Source: Datnioides undecimradiatus
Taxonomy: Eukaryota > Chordata > Actinopteri > Lobotiformes > Datnioididae
Direction: 5' to 3'
NCBI GenBank assembly: GCA_008933995.1
Contig: WARS01000029.1
Location: 11,417,107-11,481,106, forward strand
Length of the DNA stretch: 64,000 nt
Positions 1 to 14,030 of this stretch are shown here, one piece after another. Positions within the stretch are counted from its first letter, which is position 1; each line of letters begins with the position of its first letter. A program made the position numbers and the translations under genes. Below the pieces are notes generated by a model. The model saw only the letters and a program-made list of their open reading frames with translations, had not been told where the DNA came from and did no database searches.

Positions 1-3000
1 TTCCAGCCGTCGCCTGGCCTCAGGAACAGCCCAGTGGAAGAAGAAAGAAAGCAGAGGACCCTGACTCCCATCTACTCCTGGCTCTGGCTCGTGTCCTCAG
101 TGACTCCGGAAAAAGCCCTCCAGAGGTGTTTAAATCAGCGCGGCCTCTGAAGACAACAACCTGGTCGTGAACCCCAGAGCTTTGTTTAAACTGGGACAGT
201 AAAGGATCACTCTTTTTGATCAAATTCAACACAAAGGGCCATTGATGTTTCAGGATATTGAGCATTGTGATGCTGTTGGCAGTATAGCTGACTCAATATC
301 TTTTTTTTGTTGGACCAACATGGAAAGTTTGTAGCTGTGATTGTGTCTGCTTCACTTGTTACCTGAGTTTTCCTCCATTTCATTATTGACCATACTTATT
401 TTGGCTTATTGGGTTTTTGTAAATCTGCTCTGTTTAACATTCTCATACTCACATTCATGCAGGATCACAAGGACACCTCAGCAGGTGGAAAGAAGTATTT
501 CTTCCTCACAGTTCCCACCCATGTTTTCTCTGAAGAACCAAACTGGCAACCATCCAGTCAGCAGTCACCCTGATCAGCCCTTGCCACTGGCAGATTACGT
601 CATGTCTGTGTCATTCAGACATCTTTCTGCAACTGTCATTAGTGGTGGCTTTAATAGTAACTAACATGTTTACCAGAACCTACTCTTATTCCAAGAAAAT
701 GTGTGCGTGATGTAAGTGTGTCTGTAGGTAGCGTGCATGGAGTTTACATGTGGTATTTTTGGCAGGAGCCAGGTTTAAGTAGAGGGCTAAGAGTGAAAGA
801 TAATCACAGGGGTCTTGACTTTACTGAGTCTAAACTGTAGCTCCAGGAATAAACCCTTGGAGATGTAAGAAGCAGTCAATCCCCTGAAGACAGTGTCTTG
901 TTTTGAACTGGGTGATCTTTCTTTACATATAAAAATATACATAGATCAATTTAGATGTTCACTGATGCTTTAAAAACACAACATCTGTGGTGAGGGTGAA
1001 ATTGCCACCTGGAAAGAGACAATCTCAATTCCACTTCACTATTTTACAAATAGGTTTGAGGAACTGATACTGTTATCAGCATAAAACCACAAGTGAGTGA
1101 ACAGGTGGGGGTCCAGTGGCTGTTTCCTGGGTCAAACCTGAACACTGTGTCTACTCTCTAAGAGCCTATAATGGACTTTGCATATATACTGCATAACATT
1201 GTGTCATTTAATGACCGACTTGGCAGAACCTGCGCTATATTTGTATTTGTATTTGTACTGTACATGCAGCTTTGTTCGTCCTCAACACCTGCTAGTGCTA
1301 ACTAGCCAGATCGTCTTCTGTCTAATCCAAAAAAAATGCAAAACATAAAACAATTCTTTACACTGAACATTGAGAAATTAATTGTCTAAACTCAGCTAAT
1401 TCAAAAGCTTTCTTCAACTGAATATAGGCTATATATCTACAACACTACATAAATATCCTGTCAAATAAGAGCAAAACAGAACTTGGTACAGATAATGACA
1501 TCAATTTGTATTCTTTTGGTTCTTCCAGGCCCTCTAAAAAGTGGAGTAATCAGTTCGGCAAGACGTACACCACATTAATACAGTTGACAATCTATCCATA
1601 TAATATATCACCATTCAACAGGCTGGCTGTTTTATCAACATGGTTACATTTACCTTCTTATTTCACAGTATAAAGAGCCTTTAAATCTGGTGTCTGGTCT
1701 GACATTAGTTTGCAGGAGTGGAAGAGGGGAGTAACCTTCAGAGTAGGCTACAGCAAGTATGCAGAGTGTATGGCACCATAAGCACAACAACAGCGTTTGT
1801 GTAATTAATGTCACTAACAGAAGGGGAAGACAAACGTTCCTCACTGCTGGTTTAGCAAATTTTACTCAACCAGATGCACCAGTGCACTAGTATTAAACAA
1901 CATTTTTTTTAAAACAGTGGAGGTCTATGGCTCCAAAGAGCACGTCATATCAGACTTTGGCAGCAGAGCTCCTTGTGCGGTCTTTGAGCTTGTTGACAAG
2001 AAAGAACATATCAAACATAACCGTGAGATCTGTATTATCCAATTCCTGCTCGTGTGGCAGTCTGCATAGTGAATAATACTATGCCTTGCCCTCTGCTGTG
2101 AGGGTTCTAAAAAATCTGGCACAAATGAATCAAACCATTTTCTTGTGTTAGTTTTCAGTGTTTGCCTCCTGCTGGCAACCAGGATGTTCTGCTGACTGTA
2201 AGAAAACCTTTGGAGTCTATAATCAGTGTGACCGGCTTGGTTCTGTGCCAGCTGACTTGCAGGGTGTCACATATTTGCTGCACAGCAACAAATCGGAGGC
2301 AGCACGGTGCCAGTGGAAACTGTTACCTGAAACTGAATATGAGTTCTTCGCACACGCACACACACGCACACACGTATCTAGTTTTTTAAATTGTAAAAGA
2401 GAGTAAAATCATGATAAAATCACTTATGTGTAAATACATGAGTCACTGTCTTACGATAACAAACAGATTGCATCTACCGTGGAAAGTACATTACCATTTT
2501 CGTGAGAAATTGATGTGTAATGTTTGCCAGGCTGCCTGTCTGGACTTGTTGATTCTGGGATGTACAGTAAGCCCAGTGTGGCCGACATCAGGTGACAAAT
2601 GCAGGAACTGAATTTCAACACATCTGTTGGGTTTTTTTTAATGACTTCCCTTGTTTCCAACATATTTACTTCACAGTCAGCAGTTTACAGGGTACAGAGT
2701 CATATGACCTATGACCTTTGATCAACAAAACCTTTGTTCCTGTAACCCCGTGTCCCTTTGCATCAATGCCCCCGCCTTGCCCCAACTGTGATCTTGGTCT
2801 GACCTCTTTTTGTGTTGAATGTTCCCTCTCAATGTTCGATACTGTAAGAAGCAGCCCATTGAAGAGTTTTGATCCCACTTCCTCCAGAATCAACAGGGTT
2901 TTTTTTTACTTTTGCTTCACTTTTTAAGTTTCATTGGGCACTGGCGAATTTACATGTGGTAGATGAAAAGTTGTTGTGTGTTTTACAACATAGCTTAGTT

Positions 3001-3589
3001 TTGGTCATATGGATTTCTTGACATTTGATTGTTTGAAGCAGTTATGATTCTGCTAAAGTTAGGGCACCTGTGCACAGCTGTAGACCTTTCTCAGTCCTTT
3101 AAAACAGGCCTTGATTCAGGCACTACTTTCTGGAAATCCATCAAAGAAGAGGGCACACGTAGTTCCTGAAAAAACCATACTAATAAGAACAAGTGGTTCT
3201 GACTTCAGTAGCATCTAGAAATGTCACTATCCTGCTCCTGATCCCTGAGGGTAAATTTCACTGTGTATACACATAAAATCGTCAGGTCGTGGAAAGCAGG
3301 ACAGAAACCTTGCTGCTGCTTTTATTGTTGAAACTTTATGTTGCACTTTAGGACAGAGGACTTAATTGTCTGTCCTGATAAGGTGCCTGATAGATACCAG
3401 TCTTTATATATGTGTAATATCAGCAGAGGGAACATGTATGTTGTTTATGTGAACGTACCACAGACTATTTGTAGTAAATGGAGTTCACCAGTCTATCCTA
3501 ATCCTTTAAGAAACGCTCACAAACTCTGACTCTACTCTGTCAGTAGGGATCACAGGAATCATCCATTGAATCATCTTCAACACTGAGGG
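1..3589. other. Intergenic or intronic DNA, no gene recognised
   Basis: AT-rich, CpG-poor sequence. The open frames here (up to 107 codons) show no recognisable domain, no codon bias and no conserved splice framework. A short CA-rich run lies at 2350-2374, and a 12-bp palindrome (TGTGTATACACA) near 3263. I see nothing else that can be supported. Confidence 0.6.
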
Positions 3590-3660
3590 CCCCCCCCCCC
3601 ACACACACACACAGGCACATAGACACACATAACCCTTACCTTAACCTTAATCTTAAACCA
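3589..3660 (-). repeat. Poly-C, CA run and degenerate CCTTA-type repeat
   Basis: A run of about 11 C is followed by (AC)n at 3601-3612, then a degenerate telomere-like stretch (aacccttaccttaacc and variants) to about 3655. This resembles the 'GGTTAGGGTTAAGG' section of a widespread fish dispersed repeat, here in reverse orientation. A more complete relative lies at 31545-31790. The family name is not known to me, and the assignment rests on recall of the motif. Confidence 0.45.
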
Positions 3661-6600
3661 AGTCTTCTCTCTTACATTGTCAAACACTGTCCTGAGAATT
3701 TGAAATAAAACATCTTTTCATTGGTCAAAAAACTATACAAGTGGCAATATACTGTACCAGTAATACATGTGTTTCTGGTCCAGTTTGTTTTGTTCACGTA
3801 CACAGGTATGAAGTACAAATCATTTATAATAAGTTCATCATGAGTCACAGTTCCTAACTGCTCAATGGATGAATCAGCAGTGAGTAAATAATGAACAACG
3901 TGATGACATGAAAAAAAAGTTGATAACAAAGACAAAAATAGGAAGTAAGACAGATTTCTATAAGTGTTGCTCACTCACCAGCAAGTTTGCTCTGATGTGA
4001 TTAATACTAATAAATATTTTTAGCGTACATCATGAAATGAAACCCCAAATCTTTCATTTTTTGTGTTTGTCATAGAGGATAATTTCTCTGATGTCAGGTA
4101 ACTGAAGTATCTAATTTTTTCTAGCAATCTACCGAAGATTATGTGACATTTTTGCTTTTTGAGACAGTCCACGTGTGAAAATCTTGTCAAAATGGATGTA
4201 GAAATCATCAAAACAAGGCATTAAATGTCCTCACTGTCCATTCAGTGCTACATCTGTCAACTATGATTATGTAACAGCAGGTGGAAACAACACAAACTGC
4301 CTTTTTCATTGGGCTTTTATAGAATCTGTAGAAATTGTTTGTGGAGGGATTTAATGGTACTTTACTACCTATCCCGAGCCAGAGATGGTGTCACTTACAG
4401 GTGAGAATGAGCCATATAATGTGAATTGCTCAACAGGAGCTTGTGTCATCAGAAGTGGGGACCTTTCAATGAGTGATTTGTCACGTGTGTCTATCGGCGT
4501 GTGGTAGCATGCACGTGACAATAATGAGCACAGACACCAACAGCAATGGAATATCAACTAAATAATTACTTATGAGAGTTTATTTTAAATAATATGTCCC
4601 ATTTAAATGCTAGCCTGACTACATATATGACTTCTTTGCTATAAAAACACAACAGTCATTTTAATTTTCAACTCATGCGACCAACCAAAATATCCTTCTT
4701 TAATCCATTTAACAATGAGGCTGATATGCAACACAAGAAGGCATTTAATTTAGCTAACACACACAATGTCTTGCAACCTTGAGAGAGTTTGAGAAGATGT
4801 TTTAATGGTTTTTTTTTTCTTTAACATGGGCCATTGGCCATTGTTACCGGAAACCAAGCTGACTAAAGATGCTCTCCTTCGCAAAGAAGAAAGCTGCACC
4901 TTTCAAGGGTGAGTGAGTGCTTGATGCTCAAATAAAGGAGCTGCATGCACCACAGTGTTCAGCCAGAGTGCAGCAACATGAAAACACATTACATTTGATG
5001 AGTGTTTGGTGTATAACGTGACCTTGAGTTGTCCACACTTTGACGGAAGGGTCATATTATAAAGGCTACTCACAGTAATGACTTATGCTTATGTCCACTG
5101 AGCCGTTCAGTGGAAAGCTCATATTCCAGGTAAGCACAGTGTGGAGCGGGCAGCTATAGTAACAAGGCTTTCCTAATCTCCATCCAGATTAGTTTTATCA
5201 CTCACATCTTTATGTGTCTGACAAACAGGAGACCATCTGCAGCCAAAGCTCAACCTATTTCCCTGACTTGATGAACAGTGAGCAGACGTTTCTCTGTTAC
5301 ATTGCTCAAGGGACAGAGACGTCAACTCCAGGCTTAGATTAAAAAGCTGAAGGCCTTCTCTTAAAAAAAAAAGAAAAAAGATTTAACCTGCTTTGTTCAC
5401 GGCATTACACCCTGGGGCAGACACAAGCGAATGTAACACAAGCTCACATATCATCACAGGTGCATATGGCACCATGTGGTATATTTAGGCACAATAAAAA
5501 GGCAACATGAATATATATGAGGGCTAACAAGGCAGGTGATAAAGAACCAGTCAAAAGAAGCAGGAAGAGGCAGATAGAGGTTTCATTTTTGTTTCAGCCG
5601 CAGACATATCTTAACCGTAACCCTTGTATATATGGTGCAACCCAGCCTGTAGCCTCAGCAACAGTTATCTAGTATCCCTCCCCCCACAGTGTTTACTGCC
5701 AAACAATATTTTTAAAAAGAAATGGACACAGGCAGGTTTATGTTTACACCTACACATACAAACCAGGGGCACTATTTTAACCTTACAGCAACCAGTGTGC
5801 CACAGAGTGTAAATCCAAGCATTACTTTATATTAGTATGTAGCACAATGTGCAAAAGGAAGTGTAATATTAATTGGAGGGTGGTTTAATCAGCTGTAGTG
5901 GTACATGATGAAAGGAAAGCTAAAGCACAGACCGGATTCTCAAATATGTCAATTTAACATAATGGTTAAATGAGCCAAAGCATTTACAGTTTGTTCTAAA
6001 GAATGAGAAATTGCTTCTTATAATTGTCTTTGGAGCTTTGGATCACGTTTGTGCACATGGTGTTCTTGCTTTTAAATTTAAAGCCCTTGTGACAATCGCC
6101 GCTCATGGTGAGTATTCAATTCTTTCGTTTTTTTCAGTTCAAGCTATTTCACTTTTGTAGCGTCAGAGTATATGTTGTTGCTACAGTAAAAACTGCACAC
6201 ATTGCTCAGCTTCTCTCTCTGTTTACAGGTTCACCTGTCATGGTTGCAGTTTAGCAGAATAATGGTATACAAAATGATATTTTCATACTCCATGTGGTCT
6301 TTAACTCAAATTTGATGTTTAAACCAGACATGAAATATCCCATCTGTTTAGCAGGCTGCCTCATACTGTTATACTGTCGTCTCTGCAGCAGACCTGGAAG
6401 ACCCACTGGTTCTGTAACACACATCCACACATCACGTTCACACACGGTGGCTGTGGCTGATGCAATCTGTTGAAATCAAGTCACATTTCACCTGAGGTAC
6501 CCCAGCAGGTTGGTATGTAGGAACAAAGTAAAGTGATAGAACATCTGCGTTTTGGAGGACGTGGGTACAGTAGTCATGGAATATTTAATTGTAGGATGAG

Positions 6601-9600
6601 ATAAACAATTGAGTAACGCTGCTTTGCCAAGAGACACAACAGTTTGAAAATAATGAGATGAGTCTACATCGCCACACTACAGAACTATTCAGGTTTTGTT
6701 TTTCTGGTTTTTTGCTGTGTTTGCAGTTTACAGTGTATACAGTGTGATAGAATATAAAAGGTAAATAACAGATGCTAAAAAGATACAATGTGACAACTGA
6801 TGATCCAAAGACAAAAATACATTATGACGCAAATTACTGATTTGTACAAGAGGTACAAAAGATGTTAAAGCCGCATCGGAAACAGCAAATTTGATGATTT
6901 ATGACTTAATATCGGAGTTCATAGAATATCAGACTCAGATTACACCGATTCAGGTTAGTCTTTATTTGATATTTACTAGTTATTGTCTGGACTTTCACAA
7001 CATTATTGTTTCAGCAAAACTGCCAATAGAGAGGCTTTGCAAAATGTGCATGGATTTTATGCACAGCTGAGATATAAGGGAGGTCTAATAAAGTCAAAGA
7101 CAGTGAAACAGACAATAAATAAATAAAACAGCTCCTTATTTGTGTTTTCTGACATAAAGGTAGCAAGGATTTAAAAACTCCTGTGATTGAAATGCTTCCT
7201 AACACAGGCATCAAACGGCTACCATCTACTGAGATACAAAAAAGCTGTATTTTATGTTAAAGACAGTGGGAAATGTCACAACCTGTTGCAAACTATGCTC
7301 AGTTCAAGATCTCCTTTCAAAACATGCGCTGAGCATTTTAACTGTACTTAAGTCCCCTGGTGGGTCAGCTGTAACAAGTGTGGTCAACTCTCTGCTCCGC
7401 ACAGCTGTATGAAATCAAACCTAGAGATAAACAATGGAAACATACAGAGAGAAAAAATAGCTTTAAGCCTATGCAGAACTCAGCCAAACAAAAAAGACTG
7501 AAAACTGTTCTTGTCTTGTTGTATATCAAGCCACTTTGCTGTAAATGAGCCAACTTGGTTTTTCAGCTCAGACTAGTGATGTAATGGTTAAATGTCAGAT
7601 GTCTCAGACCGCTGGACCACAAGAATGCATTGCCTCTTAAAGCTTTACTTGTCTTGAAACCTCACAGTACTGTATTGTATGTTACCACAATATCACTCTC
7701 AGGTTTCAGTGTTATTTGCTAATGTGCGCTTTACTGCTCATGACATCCACAGCAGTGCTTCCTACACCCCTACTATGCCATCTGCTGTAGGTAAAACACT
7801 GTGTAAGGATAAGAACCTCTTTAAACCCCATTTCAAAAAACCTGAACTATCCCTTTAATTTAGTTTGTTACATTTTTTGTCTGGGTGAGTAAGTTTTGTT
7901 TTCATTGGTTGATAATTTGGTTTGGTTTGGTCTTTGGAGGCATGGTCCAGAGGCTAAGGTGGACAGAAGACCAGCTGGCTGAGGCGACTCTTTTCTGGTG
8001 CTAGCACTTGGCAGTTTAGGGCTGTGTGATGGTGTGTCTGGAGATCACTAGTTATCAGGTGGAGACTTAATGGCTTTTTTAACAAGATTTTATTATTGTT
8101 TTGTCCCATTTGTCAAATCCACAATTTAATTTTGGTCCCTAAAATTCCCTGCCATTGAGTTTTATTGTTTCTCGTACATTGTGGAATATTTCACATTTTA
8201 ATTGAAATGTCAACTTTAATGTTTCTTCTAATTACATATTAAAAGCTCTTGTTGCTTTGTCTCTCTGAAGTTTAAGCGTCCTGTGGAGCTTTTTCATTGC
8301 AGCCAAAGTATGTGTAGTTTTTCTGTATGTTGTAATTTAGTGGTGCTGCAACAGAAATTGGTATGTGTCTTCCCACGTTTTAGACTTCCTCTTCAAGATG
8401 ATTATTTTTGTTTTCTTTGGGTTAACTGTCAGTCTAACTCAGTATCGACAGATGTCAAAACAGACTGCCTGAGGTAGCCTGAATGGAAATGTCTTCCCAA
8501 GATGTTAAATTGACAAGTTAAGATTGAATATTTCTTTATCTTGTCATAATTTTCAATTTCACACAGCTATAAAAATGACAATGCACAAACACTAGTTTGG
8601 ACTGAAACTTGTAGTTAAAGAGACATAAATAATAAAACAATTAAAAGAAAAAAACAGTTTTGTATAAATGATATAAATGTGCATGAGATGTGGTGTCATA
8701 CTGATGACCAAACAGCATGGCTATTTTAGTTAATCATGTTGCTTTAGTGCCACCTATATGGAAAATACCATCAAGTAGTGCTTGCATGTGCTTATCTACA
8801 TTTAGATGCAATTGCACAATGTGCTCATGAATTATCACACTTTAGGTTAAATGAGCTGTTCTTACATAAATTAAGCAACTAATAAAGAAACTATATCTGT
8901 TCAATTCTTCGCTCTGTTACCTTTGACGTGTGTTTATTTATTGTATTGTATTGTATGATGACATTCAGTCACTAGTTAATTAAAACCTTTTCCACAGATA
9001 AATAATATAAAAAAATATCCTATTAGCTAACACTGGCACATTTACATTGATGTGGAAACCACTGAAGTGTTGATTAATGTAAACTGTCCCTGGTAAATCA
9101 ACCAATAAAGAGAGTTTTTCCATTACCTGCTAATTAAGAAGCAAATAAACAAACAGGAATGAAAACATATCATCCTTTAATCTTTATGCACTTTATAAGT
9201 AACAGCAATATTTCAAATTTATGTGAATAAGTGCACATAATGGTCTGAGTTTGAGTGGAAACATGAAAAGCAGTTGATTAAGGCAATAAAGTCCAACTGT
9301 ATACAGGTATCTATACACTTAATTTAGATAATACAATATGCCCTGTAGTATACAATAGGCCTTATATAGGCCTACAGTAGGAAAAGCACAATAGCTCTGT
9401 TTTATTCAAATGTTCTAGGAAGCCTTAACAGTGTGACAGTGGTCCAGCATGAACAGAACCATGACCCTGACAGTGAAACAACTAAACCAGAAAATCATTA
9501 ATGTTAATATGTACACATATGCTTTGTGACTTGTCAAAGTGTCCTTTATAAAGAAAGACACTATCAGGTTGATTTTCTGATGTTTCTTTATACTTTTTGT

Positions 9601-11411
9601 ACTTTTTATGCGTTGTTTACATGGTTTCTTTGTATCTTTGCAGGGCAGAATAAATATTAAAATACTTGCAGAGAGATGTAGAGAGAAGAGAGAGTATAAA
9701 TCATTCAAATTCAAGTTTTTCACAGTTGGCTGAGGAAGTTAAACGGTAAACAAGCCACTTCTCTAAACTTCCCACAACTTCCGCCCCCGGGAGTGCAGGT
9801 TAGGTTGAGGTTGGTGGAAGTGTAGCAACATGAACATGTCTTTGTCTAATGCAAAGTGTCACAACTGTCCACAGCGAGAGCATGGAGAGCTGCACAATGT
9901 GCTGGTTCGTCTCAGTGTGTCTTCATCGGGGCTTGCAAAAATGTGGCCTGAAGCCATGTTCTGTTAAATACCATAGTTACATAACGCACACATACACACA
10001 GACAAAAGCAGGCACACGTTTTAAAATGCTCATACATGAATGTCATACTGTAGGTTTGTGCACACACTACGTGCTCAATTGTTCCTCTGTTATCAACAAT
10101 GTTTTTATGCTATTATGCAATAGATTAAAAAACAGTAATACTTGCATATGTTTGCCATTTAATTTGCTTGCGCAATCCTTCAAAGCACCTTTATTCAAAG
10201 TTAAGGTACCTTGATTAGCCTCACATCTCTGTGGCTAACATTAGCCTTGTTAGCTTCCCAGTTTGGGGGTTCAATCAGTCGTTCAGTTCCAAGACAGTAA
10301 TAGTAGTACATTTCTTTATTCATTTGATTATTAATTAGATTAGCCGGCTATAGTGATTCTTTTATGTGGGTCGCATTCCTTTTAACTTCACAATGCTTCA
10401 CGCTGCTAATTTCAGTTTTCCCCTTTATTCTTATACTTAAACTGTAGTTTCTCTTACAGAGAATACAATACATATCAATACTTGTTTAATCAAAATCAAC
10501 AGTGAATTAACATCAAATCCAACATCTCTCTTGAAAGATTACAGAACCAGTATTTTCACAATGTAAATATGTTAATATCTAATCTGTCATTCTGTGGCCG
10601 TATTTCAATTCTCTTTCATTCAAAAATATATTAAAGCTAAAAAAGATGTGTTTATGGGTGTGTTTACTTCGTTGAAAGGCGTCTCTCCTGATGGACAGTC
10701 CATCAGTGGACTTATGCTGTATTACGATTTACTTATGGGGCTTTCTGCCGCTAGGATAAATGGGGCACGCAGGCATATGTTCAAGGCTAAGAGGGAGGCA
10801 CCTAATGCAGCAAGAATTATGATATAATTCTGTTTTTTTTTTCTTTTTTGTTTTTTTTATGAAAATATCATTTATACATAGTAGGGATTACAGAAAAGAC
10901 TTATGGGGATAGAGTAAGTTAAGGTTGAGGAGCAATTAACAGTCCAGGTTTATGATTAACTATGAATCTGTTATTGTACCCTATCTAATTGTCATTGTAT
11001 TAAGACCAAAATATTATGCATTTAGCAAGAGACAGTCTCATTATTTATGTATCATTATTTTCTTCTTCATTGTATATCTGTTTACATGTTTATCTAGGTC
11101 ATGTTACGTCCTGCACTGAATTAATTTGAGGATGTACACCTGTAACAAAAGAAAGGTGTCTCGCCTTACTTTAAGATTTGCAGTTTAACTGCATTTCACA
11201 CATTTAGAAATCTCAAAATCTGTTAAAAAAAGAAAGAAAAAACTGAAAAAGAAAAAAAAACATGTGTGCTTAAGCCTCTCTGAGCATCTGGTTTGTTTCT
11301 GCTTTGGTGCACAACATAAACTATTAGAGAAACAGGGACACTATCCATAAAGTTTTCACCACTTTTAGCTCTCACTGCCTGAAGCCTAAGCTGTTATACA
11401 TAAACAAGCAT

Positions 11412-11412
<1 letters not shown>
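3661..11412. other. Intergenic or intronic DNA, no confirmed gene
   Basis: AT-rich sequence with scattered chance frames. Noted inside: a candidate short first exon with a strong donor at 4869-4908 (see findings); tandem TTGTA near 8940-8955; a tail resembling the end of a fish dispersed repeat (gaactatccctttaa) at about 7843-7858, with related-looking sequence upstream to about 7735; and a GGCTAA/TTAGCC mini-hairpin at 10233-10246. No frame encodes a domain I recognise. Confidence 0.55.

Positions 11413-11455
<43 letters not shown>
11413..11455. repeat. (CA)n microsatellite
   Basis: About 21 uninterrupted CA dinucleotides. It is the longest CA run in the window and is likely polymorphic. 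Confidence 0.95.
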
Positions 11456-11458
<3 letters not shown>

Positions 11459-13723
11459 GCCAAGAGTTTTGCAATAGAAAACATTTTTATTGGAGGCAGA
11501 AATGTCTAGAATCTCCATCTCTTTTCAAGTCATCTCATGGTGACAAACAGTATTTATTTTTCCCTCATCTTAACAAAGTGTATTTAACTAACCATGTATT
11601 CTCTGACCATAACTTATACACTCTTTTCTGTGTCATAAACACAGTGAACATTTTGCTAATATGTTTTATATGAATTTAACTGAATAACTCAGCCGCAAAA
11701 TAAGCTTCACAAATACAAAACAGCTGGAGTTTATGGACGCAATTTGTAGCGGCATGAACAAGGTCTCATTTGGGATGCAGCCTCTTCTTCTCCAGGAATA
11801 TATCAAAGTTTGAAGAGTTGTGTTGGTGCACGTGTCAGACAGCCTAGAACTCTTGTGATGAACCTCTTATTGATCTGTTCATTTCCTGCTGTGTTCAAAA
11901 ACGTGTCCAAGGAAACCCTGCTGTGGCCATGGCCAGCACCTCCTAAAAGACAGCAAAAACAAAGCACAAATACCAAGGCAGAAAATACTGGAAATACCAA
12001 AATGTCTACAGTTAATTTTCTGTCACAATTAAGCTCTTTGATCAGGACTGAAGAGATATGCTTAAAGTATAAAAGTCAACCTTAATAAGGAATACGATCT
12101 GTGATATTCAGTGCACCAGGAGTTCTTTTGCAATGAAGGATTTCATGCAGTAATAATGAAATAGTTTTGTAAGGTTAGAAAAAATAAGCTCTGCACCAGA
12201 TGTGTTGTGTTTGTATTGCTTTTGCTTTTTAAACTACTGTCCGGGCCTGGTATTATCTCTTCCTTTTCTGATAAATTTCTCATTGGATAGACTGAATAGT
12301 GCAAAATGTGTTGGTTAAAAAGTAAAGACTGGGCCTCTGAACCCACAGTGCAATCATTTGATGTCAAGAAGAAGAATCAGTGGGTTTGGAGAAAGCTGTT
12401 CTTTGGTGCACGTTCTATTTCAGATGAGAAAACCTGAGCAAATGAAATGTCAGTTTTCAAATGGCTGTTACTGATGTTAAAACAGAAGAGCTATTTTGAA
12501 AACAAGAAAATGTGATTGGAGAATATCCCCTGGTCTCCATTTATAAATCGCAGCAGTGGTTCAACAGCAGTGGAGTCACTTAGTGTGTCCCCGTTTCTAT
12601 TCTTGGTGGAAATCAGAACACCTCGTTAGTCAAACATAATCAGGGTACGCTACCTTTAGACATTCATGCTCCCATGCTCTGAGTGCTGCAGGAGAAAATC
12701 ATTCACAAGATCTATAAATACCTGAAGCCGGTGTATATTTACTTCCACAGAGACAGGTGTGGGGTGGTGGTTTAAATTCAGATCCTTATTACCATAGCCC
12801 AGTTTGTCACGTGACCACCTTCCCTGTGAATGCTCCATGCACGTGATATTTAAGAATAAGGGAAAGGTGAGGCAGGAAAAGGGCAACATGTCCCCTCCAC
12901 GGAAACACACACACACACACACACACACATTCATATACTGTACATGTGCGCACAGGCACATGCATCACAGGTGCCTCCAGATCGGTCCTCTGGGGGGGAC
13001 AGATACAGATTTTCCCACTGACTACAGCAGCTACTCAGAATAACGTGTCTTATTTAAAAACATCAGACAAAACAATATAAGAATAGAAATGAATATTAAC
13101 TCTGCAATCAATAATTATTCCTCAATATATTTAATACTAAACTATGTGCAAGAGAGGCTTATGAACACTAATGAAAATGTTGCATATATTTTTAGTTGCA
13201 AGAAAACAACCAGTGCTTTACTGTATGTTAAGAAAAAATACTGATTTGTACTTTTGATGTGCTGATGGGTTTATCTGTTTTGGCAGGTGAGCATGCCTGC
13301 TGCATTTCTGTGTCTAAAATACTGCTTCCTGCATAAAACAGTAAAAGTCCCTCTTACATTTCAGGAAAGCACCAGCCAATGTTGGAACAGCGACTTCCTG
13401 TACCATCTTGAAGAGAATAGTTGATTTTCCAGCCATGTTGTGAAGTACAGATTTTGGAAAAAAATAAATATGTATTCTTAGTCAGAACCACCTGCGTTCC
13501 TTTATAGAAAAAACAAAACAAAACAAAACAAAAGAAAACTCTGTTTAAAAAGATAAATAATATGCTAGCTGGCCACAAGCTGAGTGGTGGCAGAGACCCC
13601 AGGGTGCTGAGAGAGAACAACAACAACAGAGAAAGGAAACATCTGCAGACAGGGTCAGCGGCACATAGTGGAATTTCCGTACATGGAGGATGACTCACAA
13701 TATCAGTTTTTTTCCCATCTTAA
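11456..13723. other. Intergenic or intronic DNA with simple repeats
   Basis: No gene recognised. It contains a (CA)n run at 12905-12928, a short poly-G at about 12991-12997 and a CAAAA-type pentamer repeat at 13512-13531. Open frames at 11803-12085 and 12656-13043 are on both strands of the same DNA and cross the CA run, so they are not credible genes. Confidence 0.55.
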
Positions 13724-14026
13724 AGGGATGCTCTGCTCTTTTTTCACCTATAAATCAGGCTGTGACAACAGTTGCAAATGTCTTCTGTAGCACTGGGGGA
13801 GCTAGTCAAGTCTGATAAAACACATGCATACACAGACATCCAAAATTAATATTTTTTTATCTGCCCTGCTGTCCATAGCTGTCAAGAGACAAGAGGGACA
13901 CTATTCCGTTTTATTATGGGAAGTGTAGGAGCCAGTGATTCAGAGACTGCCCCTAAAAGGGATTAAAAGTATTGATATCGTGCCTGCATAATAATACGCT
14001 GCAATATTGCATGTGGAAGTAACCCT
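13724..14026. mobile_element. Short non-autonomous element bounded by TTAA (MITE candidate)
   Basis: A 303-bp segment begins AGGG and ends CCCT. It is flanked on both sides by TTAA (13720-13723 and 14027-14030). This is the target duplication expected of piggyBac-type transposition and of several fish MITEs. The interior (for example, gtagcactgggggagcta at about 13787-13804) matches my memory of a common fish dispersed repeat. The terminal inverted repeat I can verify is only 4 bp, or 8 bp including TTAA, so chance is possible. No coding capacity. Confidence 0.45.
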
Positions 14027-14030
14027 TTAA

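Noticed and set aside
10594..10827. 77-codon frame as a small gene
   Set aside because: No recognisable domain, no conserved start context and no splice support; length is within chance for AT-rich DNA.
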